Source: Alphaproteobacteria bacterium
GTDB lineage: Bacteria; Pseudomonadota; Alphaproteobacteria; JACZXZ01
Reading direction: 5' to 3'
DNA length: 51,947 bases
Assembly: GCA_035625915.1 (NCBI GenBank)
Contig: DASPOR010000118.1
Coordinates: 1 to 51,947, forward strand
Made by a program: the position numbers and the translations under genes. The notes under the pieces are model-generated. The model was not told where the DNA came from and made no database searches. It saw only the letters and a program-made list of their open reading frames with translations. Positions 8,058 to 17,223 of this stretch are shown here, piece by piece. Numbering within the stretch: the stretch's first letter is position 1; the number at the start of each line of letters is the position of its first letter.

Positions 8058-11044
8058 GCCAACCGTTCCGCAATGGCCAGGGCGGCCTCATCGATCGTGG
8101 GCGCAGCATCGCCTTCACCTTCGACGGTAGGCCCTATGAAGGTCATCCGGGCGACACGCTGGCCTCGGCCCTCTTGGCGAACGGCGTGCAACTCGTCGGG
8201 CGCAGCTTCAAGTATCATCGCCCGCGCGGCGTCTATACGGCGGGGCCCGAGGAGCCGAACGCTCTTGTGCGGCTCGGTAGAGGTGCGCGCGCCGAGCCCA
8301 ATAGCCGCGCGACAATGGTTGAGCTTTTCGACGGCCTTGTCGCGGAAAGCCAGAACCGTTGGCCGAGCCTTGGATTCGATGCCGGCGCGGTGGCCAATCT
8401 GCTGTCGCCAATCTTTCCTGCGGGCTTTTACTACAAAACCTTCATGTGGCCCCCGGACCGATGGCCGTTCTACGAAAAATACATCCGCAAGGCGGCGGGC
8501 CTCGGCATAACGGCGCGTGAGCCCGATCCGGATCGTTACGAGAAGCGCCACTTTCATTGCGACGTGCTGGTCGTGGGCGGTGGTGCGGCGGGACTTGCGG
8601 CCGGACTTGCCGCGGGGCGCGCGGGCGCACGGGTGCTCCTCGCCGACGAGACCGCCGCATGGGGCGGACAGCTCAAACGCGAGCGGATGACAATCGATGG
8701 GAAACCAGCCCTCGATTGGGTTGGCCGCACCATTGCCGAATTGCAATCGCTCCCGGAGGTCACGGCCCTTTTGCGGACCACCGCGTTCGGCTATTACGAT
8801 CACAACCTCGTGGCCCTTGCCGAGCGGGTGTGTGACCACCTCTTGGAGCCGCCACCCTACCAACCGCGCGGCCGGCTGTGGTTCGTCCGCGCGGGGCAAG
8901 TCATTATCGCGAGCGGCGCTGTCGAGCGTCCCCTCGTATTCTCCGGCAACGATAAGCCCGGCATTATGCTGGCAAACGCGGCGCGCGCCTACGCCAATCA
9001 ATTCGCGGTTCGTGCGGGACGTAGTGCCGTCATCTTCACGAATCACGACGACGCCTATCGCAGTGCGCTCGATCTTGCGGACGCGGGCGTTGCGCTCGCC
9101 GCCGTGGTTGACGCGCGAGCGGACGCAAGCGGACCCTTGATCGCTCGCGTGCGCGCCAAGGGGATCGAGGTTCTCGCCGGCCATGCCGTGGTCGCCGCAA
9201 ACGGCGGGCGGCGAATTGCCGGCGTCGATGTGCGCGCACTCGACGGCGGTGGTGCGCCGACCGGCCAGGCGCGTGACATTGCCTGCGACCTGCTCGGCGT
9301 GTCGGGCGGATGGAGCCCGAGCGTCCACCTCCACAGCCAGTCGGGCGGCAAGATTGCCTATCGGGAGCCGATCGCCACTTTCGTACCGGATGCGCCCAAG
9401 CAGGCAACCCGCTCGGTGGGCGCTGCACGCGGAGTCTTCGGCCTTGCCGCTTGCCTCGCGGACGGCTTCGAAGCAGGCGCTTATGCTGCCCGCGACACTG
9501 GGTTCGGCACCGGCGCTGCACCGCCTTCGCCGCGGGCGGACGAGGAACGCGAGGCAGAAATCCGCCCGATCTGGGTCGTCGGCTCGCACGACGGTGCGAA
9601 GGGAAAGCGCTTTGTCGATATCCAGGACGATGTCACGGTCGAAGACGTTGGGCTCGCGGCGCGCGAGGGTTATCGCTCGGTCGAGCATCTCAAGCGCTAC
9701 ACGACACTCGGCATGGGTACGGATCAGGGCAAGACGTCCAACGTGAATGGCTTGGCCATCATGGCCGAGCTACGCGGAGAGGCGATACCGGCCGTTGGCG
9801 TGACGACGTTCCGTCCGCCCTATACGCCGGTGACGTTCGGCGTCATGGTCGGACGCGAAACCGGCAAGCACTTTGCCGCGACCCGGCGCACGCCCATGCA
9901 CGATTGGCACGAGGAGCAGGGTGCGGCTTTCGTCGACGCCGGGTTATGGCTCCGCCCGCGCTATTATCCTCGCGCGGGCGAGGATATGCGGGCGGCCTCC
10001 GCACGCGAGGCGCGGCACGTCCGCGAGGCGGTCGGTCTCGTCGATGTCGGCACGCTCGGCAAGATCGACGTGCAAGGCCCCGATACCGCCGCATTTCTGA
10101 ACCGAGTTTATGTCAACGGTTGGAGCACGCTGCCCATCGGCAAGGCCCGTTACGGCCTGATGCTGCGCGAGGACGGAATGGTGTTCGATGACGGCACCAC
10201 CTCGCGCGTGGGCGAGCACCGCTATTTCATGACCACGACCACCGCGAACGCGGCAAAGGCCCTGAGCCATCTCGAATATTATCTCCAGGTCGTATGGCCG
10301 GAGCTCAGGGTCCACGTGACGTCGGTTACCGAGGAATGGGCGGCCATGGCGCTTGCCGGTCCACGAAGCCGTGCCGTACTGGCGAAGCTTGTCGACATCG
10401 ACGTGGGCGATGGAGCGCTTCCTTATATGGGTGTGGTGGACTGCCGCATCGCAGGCATTCCGGCCCGCGTGTTCCGTATCAGCTTTTCGGGCGAGCTCGC
10501 TTACGAAATCAACGTGCCCGCCGATTGGGGCCGTGCCGTGTGGCAGTTGGCGATGGAAACCGGACGCGCCGAGAACATCATCGCCTACGGCACTGAGGCG
10601 ATGGGAACGTTGCGGGTCGAGAAGGGCCACGTGGCCGGGCCCGAACTCAACGGCCAAACCACGCCCTACGATCTCGGTCTCGGCCATCTGGTCAGTACCA
10701 AGAAGGACTTTATCGGCCGCGTCCTTCTTCAACGTCCCGCATTGCAGGATCCGAACCGGATGCGGCTCGCGGGGCTCGTACCCGTCGACGGAAAAACGCG
10801 GATCCGCGCCGGCGCGCAAATCGTCGAGTCCGAGGGTGGGAAGGGGCCGGCCGTCGGGCATGTGACGTCGGCCGCGACAAGCCCGACACTCGGCCATCCG
10901 ATCGCCCTTGGTCTTGTCGAGCGCGGCATGGAGCGCAAGGGCGAGACTCTTTACGCCAGTTATCCATTGCGCGGAGAGGTGGTGCCGGTCCGCGTGAGCG
11001 ATGCGGTCTTTGTCGATCCCGAAGGGAGACGTCTTCGTGGCTGA
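8054..11044 (+). CDS. soxA: Sarcosine oxidase alpha subunit
   Basis: 996 residues from the ATG at 8054, chosen because it forms an ATGA overlap with soxD and gives the usual N-terminus MSQPFRNGQGG; an in-frame ATG at 8015 would overlap soxD by 43 bp. Domains in order: a ferredoxin-like Fer2_4 domain (about 15-110) lacking cluster cysteines, as expected in this family; a nucleotide-binding fold (CDVLVVGGGAAGLAAGLAAG near residue 168) with a second half around 300-480; and a C-terminal glycine-cleavage T-protein-like domain (about 612-996) that binds tetrahydrofolate and converts the methylene group to 5,10-methylene-THF. It works in the cytosolic heterotetramer. Confidence 0.95.
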   Translation: MSQPFRNGQGGLIDRGRSIAFTFDGRPYEGHPGDTLASALLANGVQLVGRSFKYHRPRGVYTAGPEEPNALVRLGRGARAEPNSRATMVELFDGLVAESQNRWPSLGFDAGAVANLLSPIFPAGFYYKTFMWPPDRWPFYEKYIRKAAGLGITAREPDPDRYEKRHFHCDVLVVGGGAAGLAAGLAAGRAGARVLLADETAAWGGQLKRERMTIDGKPALDWVGRTIAELQSLPEVTALLRTTAFGYYDHNLVALAERVCDHLLEPPPYQPRGRLWFVRAGQVIIASGAVERPLVFSGNDKPGIMLANAARAYANQFAVRAGRSAVIFTNHDDAYRSALDLADAGVALAAVVDARADASGPLIARVRAKGIEVLAGHAVVAANGGRRIAGVDVRALDGGGAPTGQARDIACDLLGVSGGWSPSVHLHSQSGGKIAYREPIATFVPDAPKQATRSVGAARGVFGLAACLADGFEAGAYAARDTGFGTGAAPPSPRADEEREAEIRPIWVVGSHDGAKGKRFVDIQDDVTVEDVGLAAREGYRSVEHLKRYTTLGMGTDQGKTSNVNGLAIMAELRGEAIPAVGVTTFRPPYTPVTFGVMVGRETGKHFAATRRTPMHDWHEEQGAAFVDAGLWLRPRYYPRAGEDMRAASAREARHVREAVGLVDVGTLGKIDVQGPDTAAFLNRVYVNGWSTLPIGKARYGLMLREDGMVFDDGTTSRVGEHRYFMTTTTANAAKALSHLEYYLQVVWPELRVHVTSVTEEWAAMALAGPRSRAVLAKLVDIDVGDGALPYMGVVDCRIAGIPARVFRISFSGELAYEINVPADWGRAVWQLAMETGRAENIIAYGTEAMGTLRVEKGHVAGPELNGQTTPYDLGLGHLVSTKKDFIGRVLLQRPALQDPNRMRLAGLVPVDGKTRIRAGAQIVESEGGKGPAVGHVTSAATSPTLGHPIALGLVERGMERKGETLYASYPLRGEVVPVRVSDAVFVDPEGRRLRG

Positions 11045-11645
11045 ACTTCCCGCGCGCCGGTCTGCCCTTGTCGATGTCGTGAAACCCGGCAATTTCGGAA
11101 CCGTGCCGAGTTCCGGGCCCGGGGTCACGCTCGCCTTGCGCAGCAGCCTTGCCATTATTCAGGTCGCGGTCGAACCTCACCAATTCGACGCGGTGGCAGC
11201 CCGCGTCAGCGCCACACTCGATCTTAAATTGCCGCGCGAGCCAAACCGCGCGACCGTCTCCGGAGAACATGCGGCCCTTTGGACGGGGCCGGGGCGGTTT
11301 TGGATCGTCGGACCGGATGAGGCCGATCTTGAAGTGGCCCTCGCGCGCGCCCTCGATGGCGTCGGGGCTGCGATAACCGGTCTCGGGCATTCGCGCACCG
11401 TAATTCGTTTGACCGGTCAGCGTGTGCGCGATCTCCTCGGCAAGGGGTGCGGGCTTGATTTTCATCCCCGCACGTTCCGTGCCGGTGCGGCGCTGCAAAG
11501 CAACTACGAGAAGATCGGCGTTCTACTTCACGCCCTCGATGATGCCCCCACGGTCGATCTCTTCGTCTATCGTGGGTTTGCATTTTCGCTCTGGAATCAT
11601 CTCGTCGACGGCGCGCTCGAATTCGGCTGCCGCATCGTCGCATGA
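11037..11645 (+). CDS. soxG: Sarcosine oxidase gamma subunit
   Basis: About 202 residues. I chose the GTG at 11037 (VAELPARRSALVDV) because an AAGGGAG ribosome site lies 7-8 bases upstream and it overlaps the soxA stop by only 8 bp; an ATG at 11001 would add 12 unrelated residues. The protein has the T-protein-like gamma fold with GRFWIVGPD near the middle, LTGQRVRDLLGKGCGLDFHP, and the C-terminal FVYRGFAFSLWNHLVDGALEFG. The gamma subunit completes the alpha-beta-gamma-delta complex. This is the last gene of the operon; hemC converges 19 bp beyond its stop. Confidence 0.92.
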   Translation: MAELPARRSALVDVVKPGNFGTVPSSGPGVTLALRSSLAIIQVAVEPHQFDAVAARVSATLDLKLPREPNRATVSGEHAALWTGPGRFWIVGPDEADLEVALARALDGVGAAITGLGHSRTVIRLTGQRVRDLLGKGCGLDFHPRTFRAGAALQSNYEKIGVLLHALDDAPTVDLFVYRGFAFSLWNHLVDGALEFGCRIVA

Positions 11646-11664
11646 GCGGGTCGCACGTTCCCGG

Positions 11665-12603
11665 CTACCGGATCGCGTCGAAGAACGCCGTGCCGCCAAG
11701 CGCCTTGAGCGCCCTGCCTGCCGCTTTGCCGATGTCGATGGCGTCAGCGCGCGGACCCGTTTGGGTCGCCCGATGGAGCACGCTGCCGTCCGGCAGGGCG
11801 ACGAGGGCGCGAAGGGTCAGCATTCCAGTCGAGTCGATCTCCGCGAGGCCCGCGATCGGCGTGCGGCAGGATCCTTGAAGCTCATCGAGCAAAGCGCGCT
11901 CGGCGGCGATGCGCGACGCGGTTTCGGCGTGATTGATGGGTTCAAGCCATGCGTGCGCTCCATCGTCTCCAGCACGGATTTCGACGCCAATGGCGCCTTG
12001 CCCCGCTGCGGGCAGCATCTCCTCGGGGGTTAGCAGCCTGCGTGCGGCATCCTCGCGCCCGATGCGCCGCAGTCCGGCGAAACCAAGGAGTGTTGCGTCG
12101 AACTGCCCTTCCGCAACCTTGCGGATGCGGGTGTCGGCATTGCCGCGTATGGGTCGTACTTTCAGGTTGGGCCAGCGGTTGAGGACCTGCGCCTGACGGC
12201 GAAGCGAACTGGTGCCGATTGTCGCGTTCGCGGGCAAGTCGCCGAAATCGGCGGCATTGAACGAAACAAACGCGTCGCGCGGGTCGCCTCGCTCAAGGAA
12301 GCAGGCGAGAGCCAGACCATCGGGCAGCCAAGTCGGGATGTCCTTCACCGAATGAACCGCCAAGTCGATGCGTCGCTCGAATAGCGCTTCGTCGATCTCC
12401 TTGACGAAAAGACCTTTGCCGCCGATTTCCGCAAGGGATCGGTCCTGAATTTTGTCGCCGGTCGTCTTGATCGGTACGATCTCGACAGCGTGTGGTTCGG
12501 CGAGCCGCTTGTGGGCTGCGGCAAGCCTATCGCGCACCTCGTGCGCTTGACGGAGCGCCATTTGGCTGCCCCTGGTGCCGATTCGAAGGATTGGACTGCT
12601 CAT
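11665..12603 (-). CDS. hemC: Hydroxymethylbilane synthase (porphobilinogen deaminase)
   Basis: 312 residues, normal length. It starts at ATG 12603 (MSSPILRIGTRGSQMALRQA), the standard N-terminus, with AAGAGAG upstream; a longer frame adds 36 residues with no homology. Hallmarks: KTTGDKIQDR, GGKGLFVKEI, HSVKDIPT, TSSLRRQAQ, IRGNADTRIRK and the dipyrromethane-cofactor cysteine in GSCRTPI (C246). The enzyme polymerises four porphobilinogens to hydroxymethylbilane in tetrapyrrole synthesis. It is alone here, without hemD, and divergent from the SDR gene across a 184-bp gap. Confidence 0.97.
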   Translation of the reverse strand: MSSPILRIGTRGSQMALRQAHEVRDRLAAAHKRLAEPHAVEIVPIKTTGDKIQDRSLAEIGGKGLFVKEIDEALFERRIDLAVHSVKDIPTWLPDGLALACFLERGDPRDAFVSFNAADFGDLPANATIGTSSLRRQAQVLNRWPNLKVRPIRGNADTRIRKVAEGQFDATLLGFAGLRRIGREDAARRLLTPEEMLPAAGQGAIGVEIRAGDDGAHAWLEPINHAETASRIAAERALLDELQGSCRTPIAGLAEIDSTGMLTLRALVALPDGSVLHRATQTGPRADAIDIGKAAGRALKALGGTAFFDAIR

Positions 12604-12787
12604 GGACTCTCTTGCGTCAATCGAGGGCTCATTGATCGTGGAGTTTTCGTTGGGGATCAAGTGGTACTTGGCCCCCGTTCCGGCCGACGGGATGCCTGTT
12701 GCGTCGTGCACGGATTCGGGGAAAGCTCATCTGCGGCGAACCATAATGGCTGGCCGAGGAAGGGCCGGCCTCGCGGGGAGGAAAACG

Positions 12788-13564
12788 ATGGAGCTTCAGG
12801 CGAGCGGGCTACGCGCCGTCGTTACCGCCGGGGCTGCGGGAATCGGCCGCGCGATCGCCGAGACCCTGATTGCGGCGGGTGCCAAGGTTTATGTCTGCGA
12901 TGTGTCGGCAAAGGCGCTCGCCAGCTTCTCCGAAGCTAATCCCGCGGCCGGAACCAGCCAAGCGGACGTCTCGAACCTCGCTCAGGTCGATCGCCTCTTC
13001 GAGAACGTGGCGCGGGCTTTCGGCGGTCTCGACCTTCTCGTGAACAACGCCGGCATCGCCGGACCGACCGGACACGTAGAGGAGGTTGAACCGGCCGATT
13101 GGGATCGGACCCTGGCTGTCAATATCAATGGCCAGTTTTACTGCACACGCAAGGCCGTGCCTCTCCTCAAGCAGGCGGGCGGCGGCTCGATCGTCAATAT
13201 TTCGTCGGCCGCGGGCAAGTTCGGCTTTCCCCTTCGAACGCCATATGCGGCATCGAAATGGGCCATTATCGGATTTACGCAATCGCTCGCGATCGAGCTG
13301 GGGCCGTCCAACATACGGGTCAACGCGATTTTGCCTGGCGTCGTCGAGGGGGAGCGAATCGATCGGGTGATCGAGGCGAAAGCCGCTTCCCTCGACATCA
13401 CTGAAGACGAAATGCGCAAGCGCATGCTGGACAATGTTTCGATGAAATGCATGGTCAGCGCCCAGGATATCGCGAACATGGTGCTTTTCCTCATCTCACC
13501 GGCGGGTCAACGCATTTCCGGACAACCGCTCTCCGTCGACGGCCATCTGACATGCCTGAGCTGA
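12788..13564 (+). CDS. Short-chain dehydrogenase/reductase (classical SDR)
   Basis: 258 residues. The start at ATG 12788 (MELQASGLRAVV) follows GGGGAGGAAAA and puts the cofactor motif TAGAAGIG at residues 13-20. Other SDR hallmarks are NNAG (86-89), the catalytic serine in NISSAAG (about 139), and YAASK with Tyr153 and Lys157, followed by NAILPGVVEG. It should oxidise or reduce a secondary alcohol/ketone with NAD(P). It overlaps a 3-hydroxyacyl-CoA dehydrogenase remnant by 13 bp and lies upstream of a BKACE gene, so its substrate may be a beta-hydroxy acid that becomes a beta-keto acid. That pathway role is inference. Confidence 0.88.
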   Translation: MELQASGLRAVVTAGAAGIGRAIAETLIAAGAKVYVCDVSAKALASFSEANPAAGTSQADVSNLAQVDRLFENVARAFGGLDLLVNNAGIAGPTGHVEEVEPADWDRTLAVNINGQFYCTRKAVPLLKQAGGGSIVNISSAAGKFGFPLRTPYAASKWAIIGFTQSLAIELGPSNIRVNAILPGVVEGERIDRVIEAKAASLDITEDEMRKRMLDNVSMKCMVSAQDIANMVLFLISPAGQRISGQPLSVDGHLTCLS

Positions 13565-13795
13565 AGTCGATGTCGAAGGAGTCCAGGGGCCGGATTGGCA
13601 TCGTCGGGGCGGGTCTCATCGGCAGATCGTGGGCAATCGTGTTCGCGCGCGCGGGGCATTCGGTTGCAATCTGGGACGGCAATACCCCGGCTGGCCTTGC
13701 CTACAGATCGCCTCAAGGCGCGTGCCGCCTGGCGGGATCGGCGTCTGGCCGCCCTGATCGCCCACAAGCGCGCGCGAGACGAAATCGATCGATAG
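13552..13795 (+). pseudogene. Internally deleted 3-hydroxyacyl-CoA dehydrogenase / L-carnitine-dehydrogenase-like gene
   Basis: From ATG 13552 the frame encodes a perfect NAD-binding N-terminus (GRIGIVGAGLIGRSWAIVFA, then RAGHSVAIWDG) but loses resemblance after about 46 residues, near 13690. From about 13700 a different frame (+1 relative) encodes DRLKARAAWRDRRLAALIAH and KRARDEIDR then TAG at 13793. WRDRRLxALxAHKR is how many bacterial members of this family end. So the gene keeps its first and last parts but has lost about 240 residues and its frame. It sits between the SDR gene and a BKACE gene, the place where an L-carnitine or 3-hydroxyacyl-CoA dehydrogenase is often found next to BKACE. 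Confidence 0.75.
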
Positions 13796-13821
13796 CTTTC
13801 GCTTAAAGAGGAGGACACGAA

Positions 13822-14757
13822 ATGGCCGCGAGCCGCAAAGTCATCATCACCTGCGCCGTCACGGGCTCGATTCACACACCGACAATGTCGCCGCATCTAC
13901 CGATCACGCCGGACGAAGTGGCGCGCGACGCCATCGCCGCGGCGGAAGCGGGGGCGGCGATTCTGCATCTCCACGCGCGCGATCCGAAGAACGGTCGGCC
14001 GACGCCGAGCCCGGATGTATTCATGCAATTCCTTCCCCGCATCAAGCAGCAGTCGAACGCCGTCGTGAACATCACGACCGGCGGCGGCCAAGGCATGACC
14101 CTGCAGGAGCGCCTCGCAGCACCGCTCAGGGCCAAGCCGGAAATGTGCTCGCTCAACATGGGCTCGATGAACTTCGGGCTTTATCCGATGCTCAATCGCT
14201 ACAAGGAATGGAAGTACGAATGGGAGCCGCATCATCTCGAGGCGTCGCGTGACTCTATATTCCGCAATACATTCAAGGATATCGAGCACATTCTAAAGGA
14301 TTTGGGCGAGGGATGCGGCACGCGCTTCGAGTTCGAGTGCTACGACATCGGCCATCTTTACACTCTCGCGCATTTTCTCGATCGCGGGCTGGTCAAACCG
14401 CCACTCTTCGTGCAGACGATCTTCGGCATCCTCGGCGGCATCGGGGCCGATCCCGAGAATCTCATGCACATGCGCCGCATCGCCGACAAGCTGTTCGGAA
14501 ATGCCTATCACTGGTCGATCCTAGCCGCGGGCCGTCACCAGATGAATTTCATCACCATCGGCGCCATCATGGGCGGCAATGTACGCGTCGGGCTCGAGGA
14601 CAGCCTTTACATCGGCAAAGGCAAGCTAGCCGAGAGCAACGCGGACCAGGTTGCAAAGATCAAACGCATCGTTGAGGAACTTTCCCTCGAAGTGGCGACA
14701 CCCGACGAAGCGCGGCGTATGCTGGCGCTCAAGGGTGGGGATCAGGTCGCGTTTTGA
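13822..14757 (+). CDS. Beta-keto acid cleavage enzyme (BKACE, DUF849; 3-keto-5-aminohexanoate cleavage family)
   Basis: 311 residues, family length. The TIM-barrel metal site is visible: VIITCAVTGS at the first strand, AILHLHARDP (His49 and His51, zinc ligands), and NITTGGG after it. Further family segments are FEFECYDIGHL, GILGGIGADPENL and the C-terminal GNVRVGLEDSLYIGKGKLA. BKACE enzymes transfer acetyl-CoA onto a beta-keto acid and release acetoacetate plus a new acyl-CoA; known substrates include 3-keto-5-aminohexanoate and dehydrocarnitine. A strong GAGGAGGA ribosome site lies 7-14 bases upstream. It follows the dehydrogenase remnant and converges on the ABC transporter 10 bp away. The substrate is undetermined. 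Confidence 0.92.
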   Translation: MAASRKVIITCAVTGSIHTPTMSPHLPITPDEVARDAIAAAEAGAAILHLHARDPKNGRPTPSPDVFMQFLPRIKQQSNAVVNITTGGGQGMTLQERLAAPLRAKPEMCSLNMGSMNFGLYPMLNRYKEWKYEWEPHHLEASRDSIFRNTFKDIEHILKDLGEGCGTRFEFECYDIGHLYTLAHFLDRGLVKPPLFVQTIFGILGGIGADPENLMHMRRIADKLFGNAYHWSILAAGRHQMNFITIGAIMGGNVRVGLEDSLYIGKGKLAESNADQVAKIKRIVEELSLEVATPDEARRMLALKGGDQVAF

Positions 14758-14766
14758 GGTGAGCGC

Positions 14767-15492
14767 TCACAAGCCGAGATAGATGCGCCGCACTTGCGGA
14801 TCATTGGCAAGCTGGCTCGCCGGGCCTTCAAGCACCGTACGTCCGGTTTGCAGGACATAACCGTAGTCCGCGACCTCGAGCGCCAGATGGATCGATTGCT
14901 CGGCAAGCAGCAGCGTCAACCCGCCGTCGTGCAGGCGGTCGAGCGTCTCGTAGAGCGTCTCGACGATCGCCGGGGCGAGACCGAGGCTCGGTTCGTCCAG
15001 CAGTAGGATACTCGGCTCGCTCATAAGTGCGCGCCCAAGGGCCAGCATCTGCCGCTCGCCGCCCGAAAGCGTTCCGGCACGCTGCTTGCGGCGCTCCTTG
15101 AGGCGAGGGAAGAGCTCGTAGACACGCTCGAGAATGGCAGGACCGCGGCGCTTGTCTTGAAGCGAGGTCGTCCCGAGCCTCAGATTCTGTTCGACCGTCT
15201 GCGCGGTGAAAAGCCGCCAACCTTCCGGCGAGAGCGCCATTCTCTTGCGCACGATGGCGAAAGCAGGCTCGCCCGCAATACTTTCCCCGCGCCACTCGAT
15301 CTTGCCCCTTGTGGCCGCCACGAGGCCCGCGATCGCGTTGAGCGTCGTGGTTTTGCCCGCACCGTTCGAGCCGAGAAGCGCTACGATCGTGCCCGATCTC
15401 ACTTCGAGCGATACGTCAGCCACCCCTACCAAATCCCCATAGCGGACCTCGAGATGCTCGACCTTGAGAAAGTCCACTGGAGGTGCGGTCAA
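14767..15492 (-). CDS. livF: Branched-chain-amino-acid-type ABC transporter ATPase LivF
   Basis: 241 residues. Walker A GSNGAGKTTT (about 36-45), signature LSGGERQ (about 142) and Walker B ILLLDEPSLGLAP are all intact. The likely start is TTG at 15492, overlapping the livG stop as TTGA and preceded by AAGGGGG six bases upstream; a GTG at 15477 is the alternative. It is the second ATPase of a HAAT-family importer and ends the five-gene run livKHMGF on the minus strand. Confidence 0.93.
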   Translation of the reverse strand: MTAPPVDFLKVEHLEVRYGDLVGVADVSLEVRSGTIVALLGSNGAGKTTTLNAIAGLVAATRGKIEWRGESIAGEPAFAIVRKRMALSPEGWRLFTAQTVEQNLRLGTTSLQDKRRGPAILERVYELFPRLKERRKQRAGTLSGGERQMLALGRALMSEPSILLLDEPSLGLAPAIVETLYETLDRLHDGGLTLLLAEQSIHLALEVADYGYVLQTGRTVLEGPASQLANDPQVRRIYLGL

Positions 15493-16232
15493 ACGATACC
15501 CCCTTCTCGGCTTCGGCGCGCGTGCGAATGACCGAGATAGGCGTCGATCACCACCGGGTCGTTGACGACGTCTCTGGGGGCGCCTTGTGCGATCACGTGG
15601 CCTTGGTTGAAGACCACGACGCGATTCGCGAGCGTCAGAATCACATCCATGATGTGCTCAACGATGACAAGCGTCACGCCGGTGCGGTGAATGGCGCGCA
15701 CGAGCTCGATTGCCCGCTGGATCTCCGTTGGATTGAGGCCGGCGAGCGCTTCGTCGAGCAGAATAAGACGCGGTTCCGTCGCCATCGCGCGTGCGAGCTC
15801 GAGGCGCTTGCGGCCTGGTGTTCCGAGATTGCCCGCGCGCCGCTCGGCCTTATCGGCGAGGCCGGTTAATTCGAGGACTTGCCGTGCTGCCCGGCGGGCA
15901 ATCGCCGCATTCGAATGACGCAAAAAAGCACCGACCATCACGTTTTCGAGAACGGTCAGGTCCGCGAACGTCGCGGGGACTTGAAACGTGCGCGCGATTC
16001 CGCTCCGCGCATGCATCTCGGGCGTTGCCCTCGTCACATCGACCGTATCGAAGGTTACACGGCCGGCGGTCGGTGTAAGGTCGCCGGCCAGGCAATTGAA
16101 GAAGGTCGATTTCCCGGCGCCGTTCGGCCCGATCAACCCGACGATTTCGCCCTCCGCCACCTCGAATGTAGCACCCGAGACGGCGAGGAAGCCGTCGAAT
16201 GCCATCGTGATGTCGTTGGCCTCAAGCAGCAT
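15489..16232 (-). CDS. livG: Branched-chain-amino-acid-type ABC transporter ATPase LivG
   Basis: 247 residues from the ATG at 16232 (MLLEANDITMAFDGF), chosen over the ATG at 16247 because GGGAGG lies six bases before it. Walker A is GPNGAGKSTF and Walker B is LILLDEALAGLNPTE. The usual signature is replaced by LGTPGRKRLELARAMA, a variant I have seen in this subfamily rather than a defect. It overlaps livM by 11 bp and livF by 4 bp, so the cassette is translationally coupled. Confidence 0.92.
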   Translation of the reverse strand: MLLEANDITMAFDGFLAVSGATFEVAEGEIVGLIGPNGAGKSTFFNCLAGDLTPTAGRVTFDTVDVTRATPEMHARSGIARTFQVPATFADLTVLENVMVGAFLRHSNAAIARRAARQVLELTGLADKAERRAGNLGTPGRKRLELARAMATEPRLILLDEALAGLNPTEIQRAIELVRAIHRTGVTLVIVEHIMDVILTLANRVVVFNQGHVIAQGAPRDVVNDPVVIDAYLGHSHARRSREGGIV

Positions 16233-17223
16233 GGGCGCCTCCCGCATCGGCTTCGGCCCCTGCCGCGCGAGCCCGAACGCGTGCCCTGATACGCTCCGAC
16301 ATCTGAATGAGGCCCCCCGGTTCGAACCGTGCGATCAGGAGGATGATGCCGCCATAAAACACATAGGTCAGGCCCGTCCCTCCGCCGCCGAATATCGAGT
16401 TCATTGTGGTCTGCAGAGGCACCAGGATTGTGGCGCCCAAAAGCGGGCCGAGCAGGCGCCCGGCGCCGCCGAGGGCCGCCATGATCACCATATTGACCGA
16501 GACGAGGATCGCCAGCCCGCTGTTCGGATCGACGAAGCCGAACTTCGCCGCATAAAGCGAACCCGCGAGGGATGTGAAGCCGGCACTTACCATAAGTGCT
16601 AAGAGCTTGTAGCGGCTGACCGGCACGCCCAGGCTTCGGGCCGCGCGCTCATTGGCGCGGATCGCGCGGAGGTAATAGCCGAAACGGCTCCGTTCCATCC
16701 ACCGCGTGATGGCGAGGAGAATCGCGAGCACGCTCAGGAAAATATAGTAATAAGGAACCGAGCTTCGAAACACGAGGTCCCACCACCCACGCGCCGTGGG
16801 CGGTCCCATGAGCCCGATCGAGGCCCCAAGGAAGTCCCAGTTGCCGACGAGGATGCGGATCAGTTCGGCGACTGCGATGGTTGCCATGCTGAAATAATGT
16901 CCGGATAGCCTGAATGTGGGCACGCCGATTCCCACCGCGATAATTACGCCGACTGCAATGCCCGCGGGAAAGCCCAGAATCGGGCTTACCCCCCAAAGCT
17001 TATAAAACAGAAGCGGCATATAGGCTCCGGCGCCAAAGAAAACGGCATGCCCGACCGAGACCTGCCCCGCATAGCCGCCAATCAGGTTCCACGCAGAGGC
17101 CGCAATCGCCGAGAGGATGACCAATGCCGCAAGCTGCTCGTAATACGCACCGGTGAAGACAAGCGGGAATCCGAGCAGCGCGATCGTCAGCGCCGACCAC
17201 CCGATTGCCCGGCCCCGAAACAT
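16222..17223 (-). CDS. livM: Branched-chain-amino-acid-type ABC transporter permease LivM
   Basis: 333 residues with about ten membrane helices. The diagnostic LivM stretch is ASAWNLIGGYAGQVSVGHAV followed by FFGAGAYMPLLFYKLWG, with YYLRAIRANERAARSLGV as the cytoplasmic EAA-like loop that contacts the ATPases. The C-terminal tail is Arg/Ala rich and overlaps livG. Its ATG directly abuts the livH stop. Inner-membrane half of the translocation pore. Confidence 0.92.
   Translation of the reverse strand: MFRGRAIGWSALTIALLGFPLVFTGAYYEQLAALVILSAIAASAWNLIGGYAGQVSVGHAVFFGAGAYMPLLFYKLWGVSPILGFPAGIAVGVIIAVGIGVPTFRLSGHYFSMATIAVAELIRILVGNWDFLGASIGLMGPPTARGWWDLVFRSSVPYYYIFLSVLAILLAITRWMERSRFGYYLRAIRANERAARSLGVPVSRYKLLALMVSAGFTSLAGSLYAAKFGFVDPNSGLAILVSVNMVIMAALGGAGRLLGPLLGATILVPLQTTMNSIFGGGGTGLTYVFYGGIILLIARFEPGGLIQMSERIRARVRARAAGAEADAGGAHAA

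Noticed and set aside
7904..9688. Long open frame on the strand opposite soxD/soxA
   Set aside because: It mirrors a conserved gene in a high-GC genome and its product has no recognisable domain; typical antisense shadow.
9944..11155. Long open frame opposite the 3' half of soxA
   Set aside because: Same reason; the soxA T-protein-like domain on the other strand is unmistakable.
15489..16232. LivG lacks the usual LSGGQ-like signature
   Set aside because: The replacement LGTPGRKRLELARA is a known style in this ATPase subfamily, and both Walker motifs are intact.
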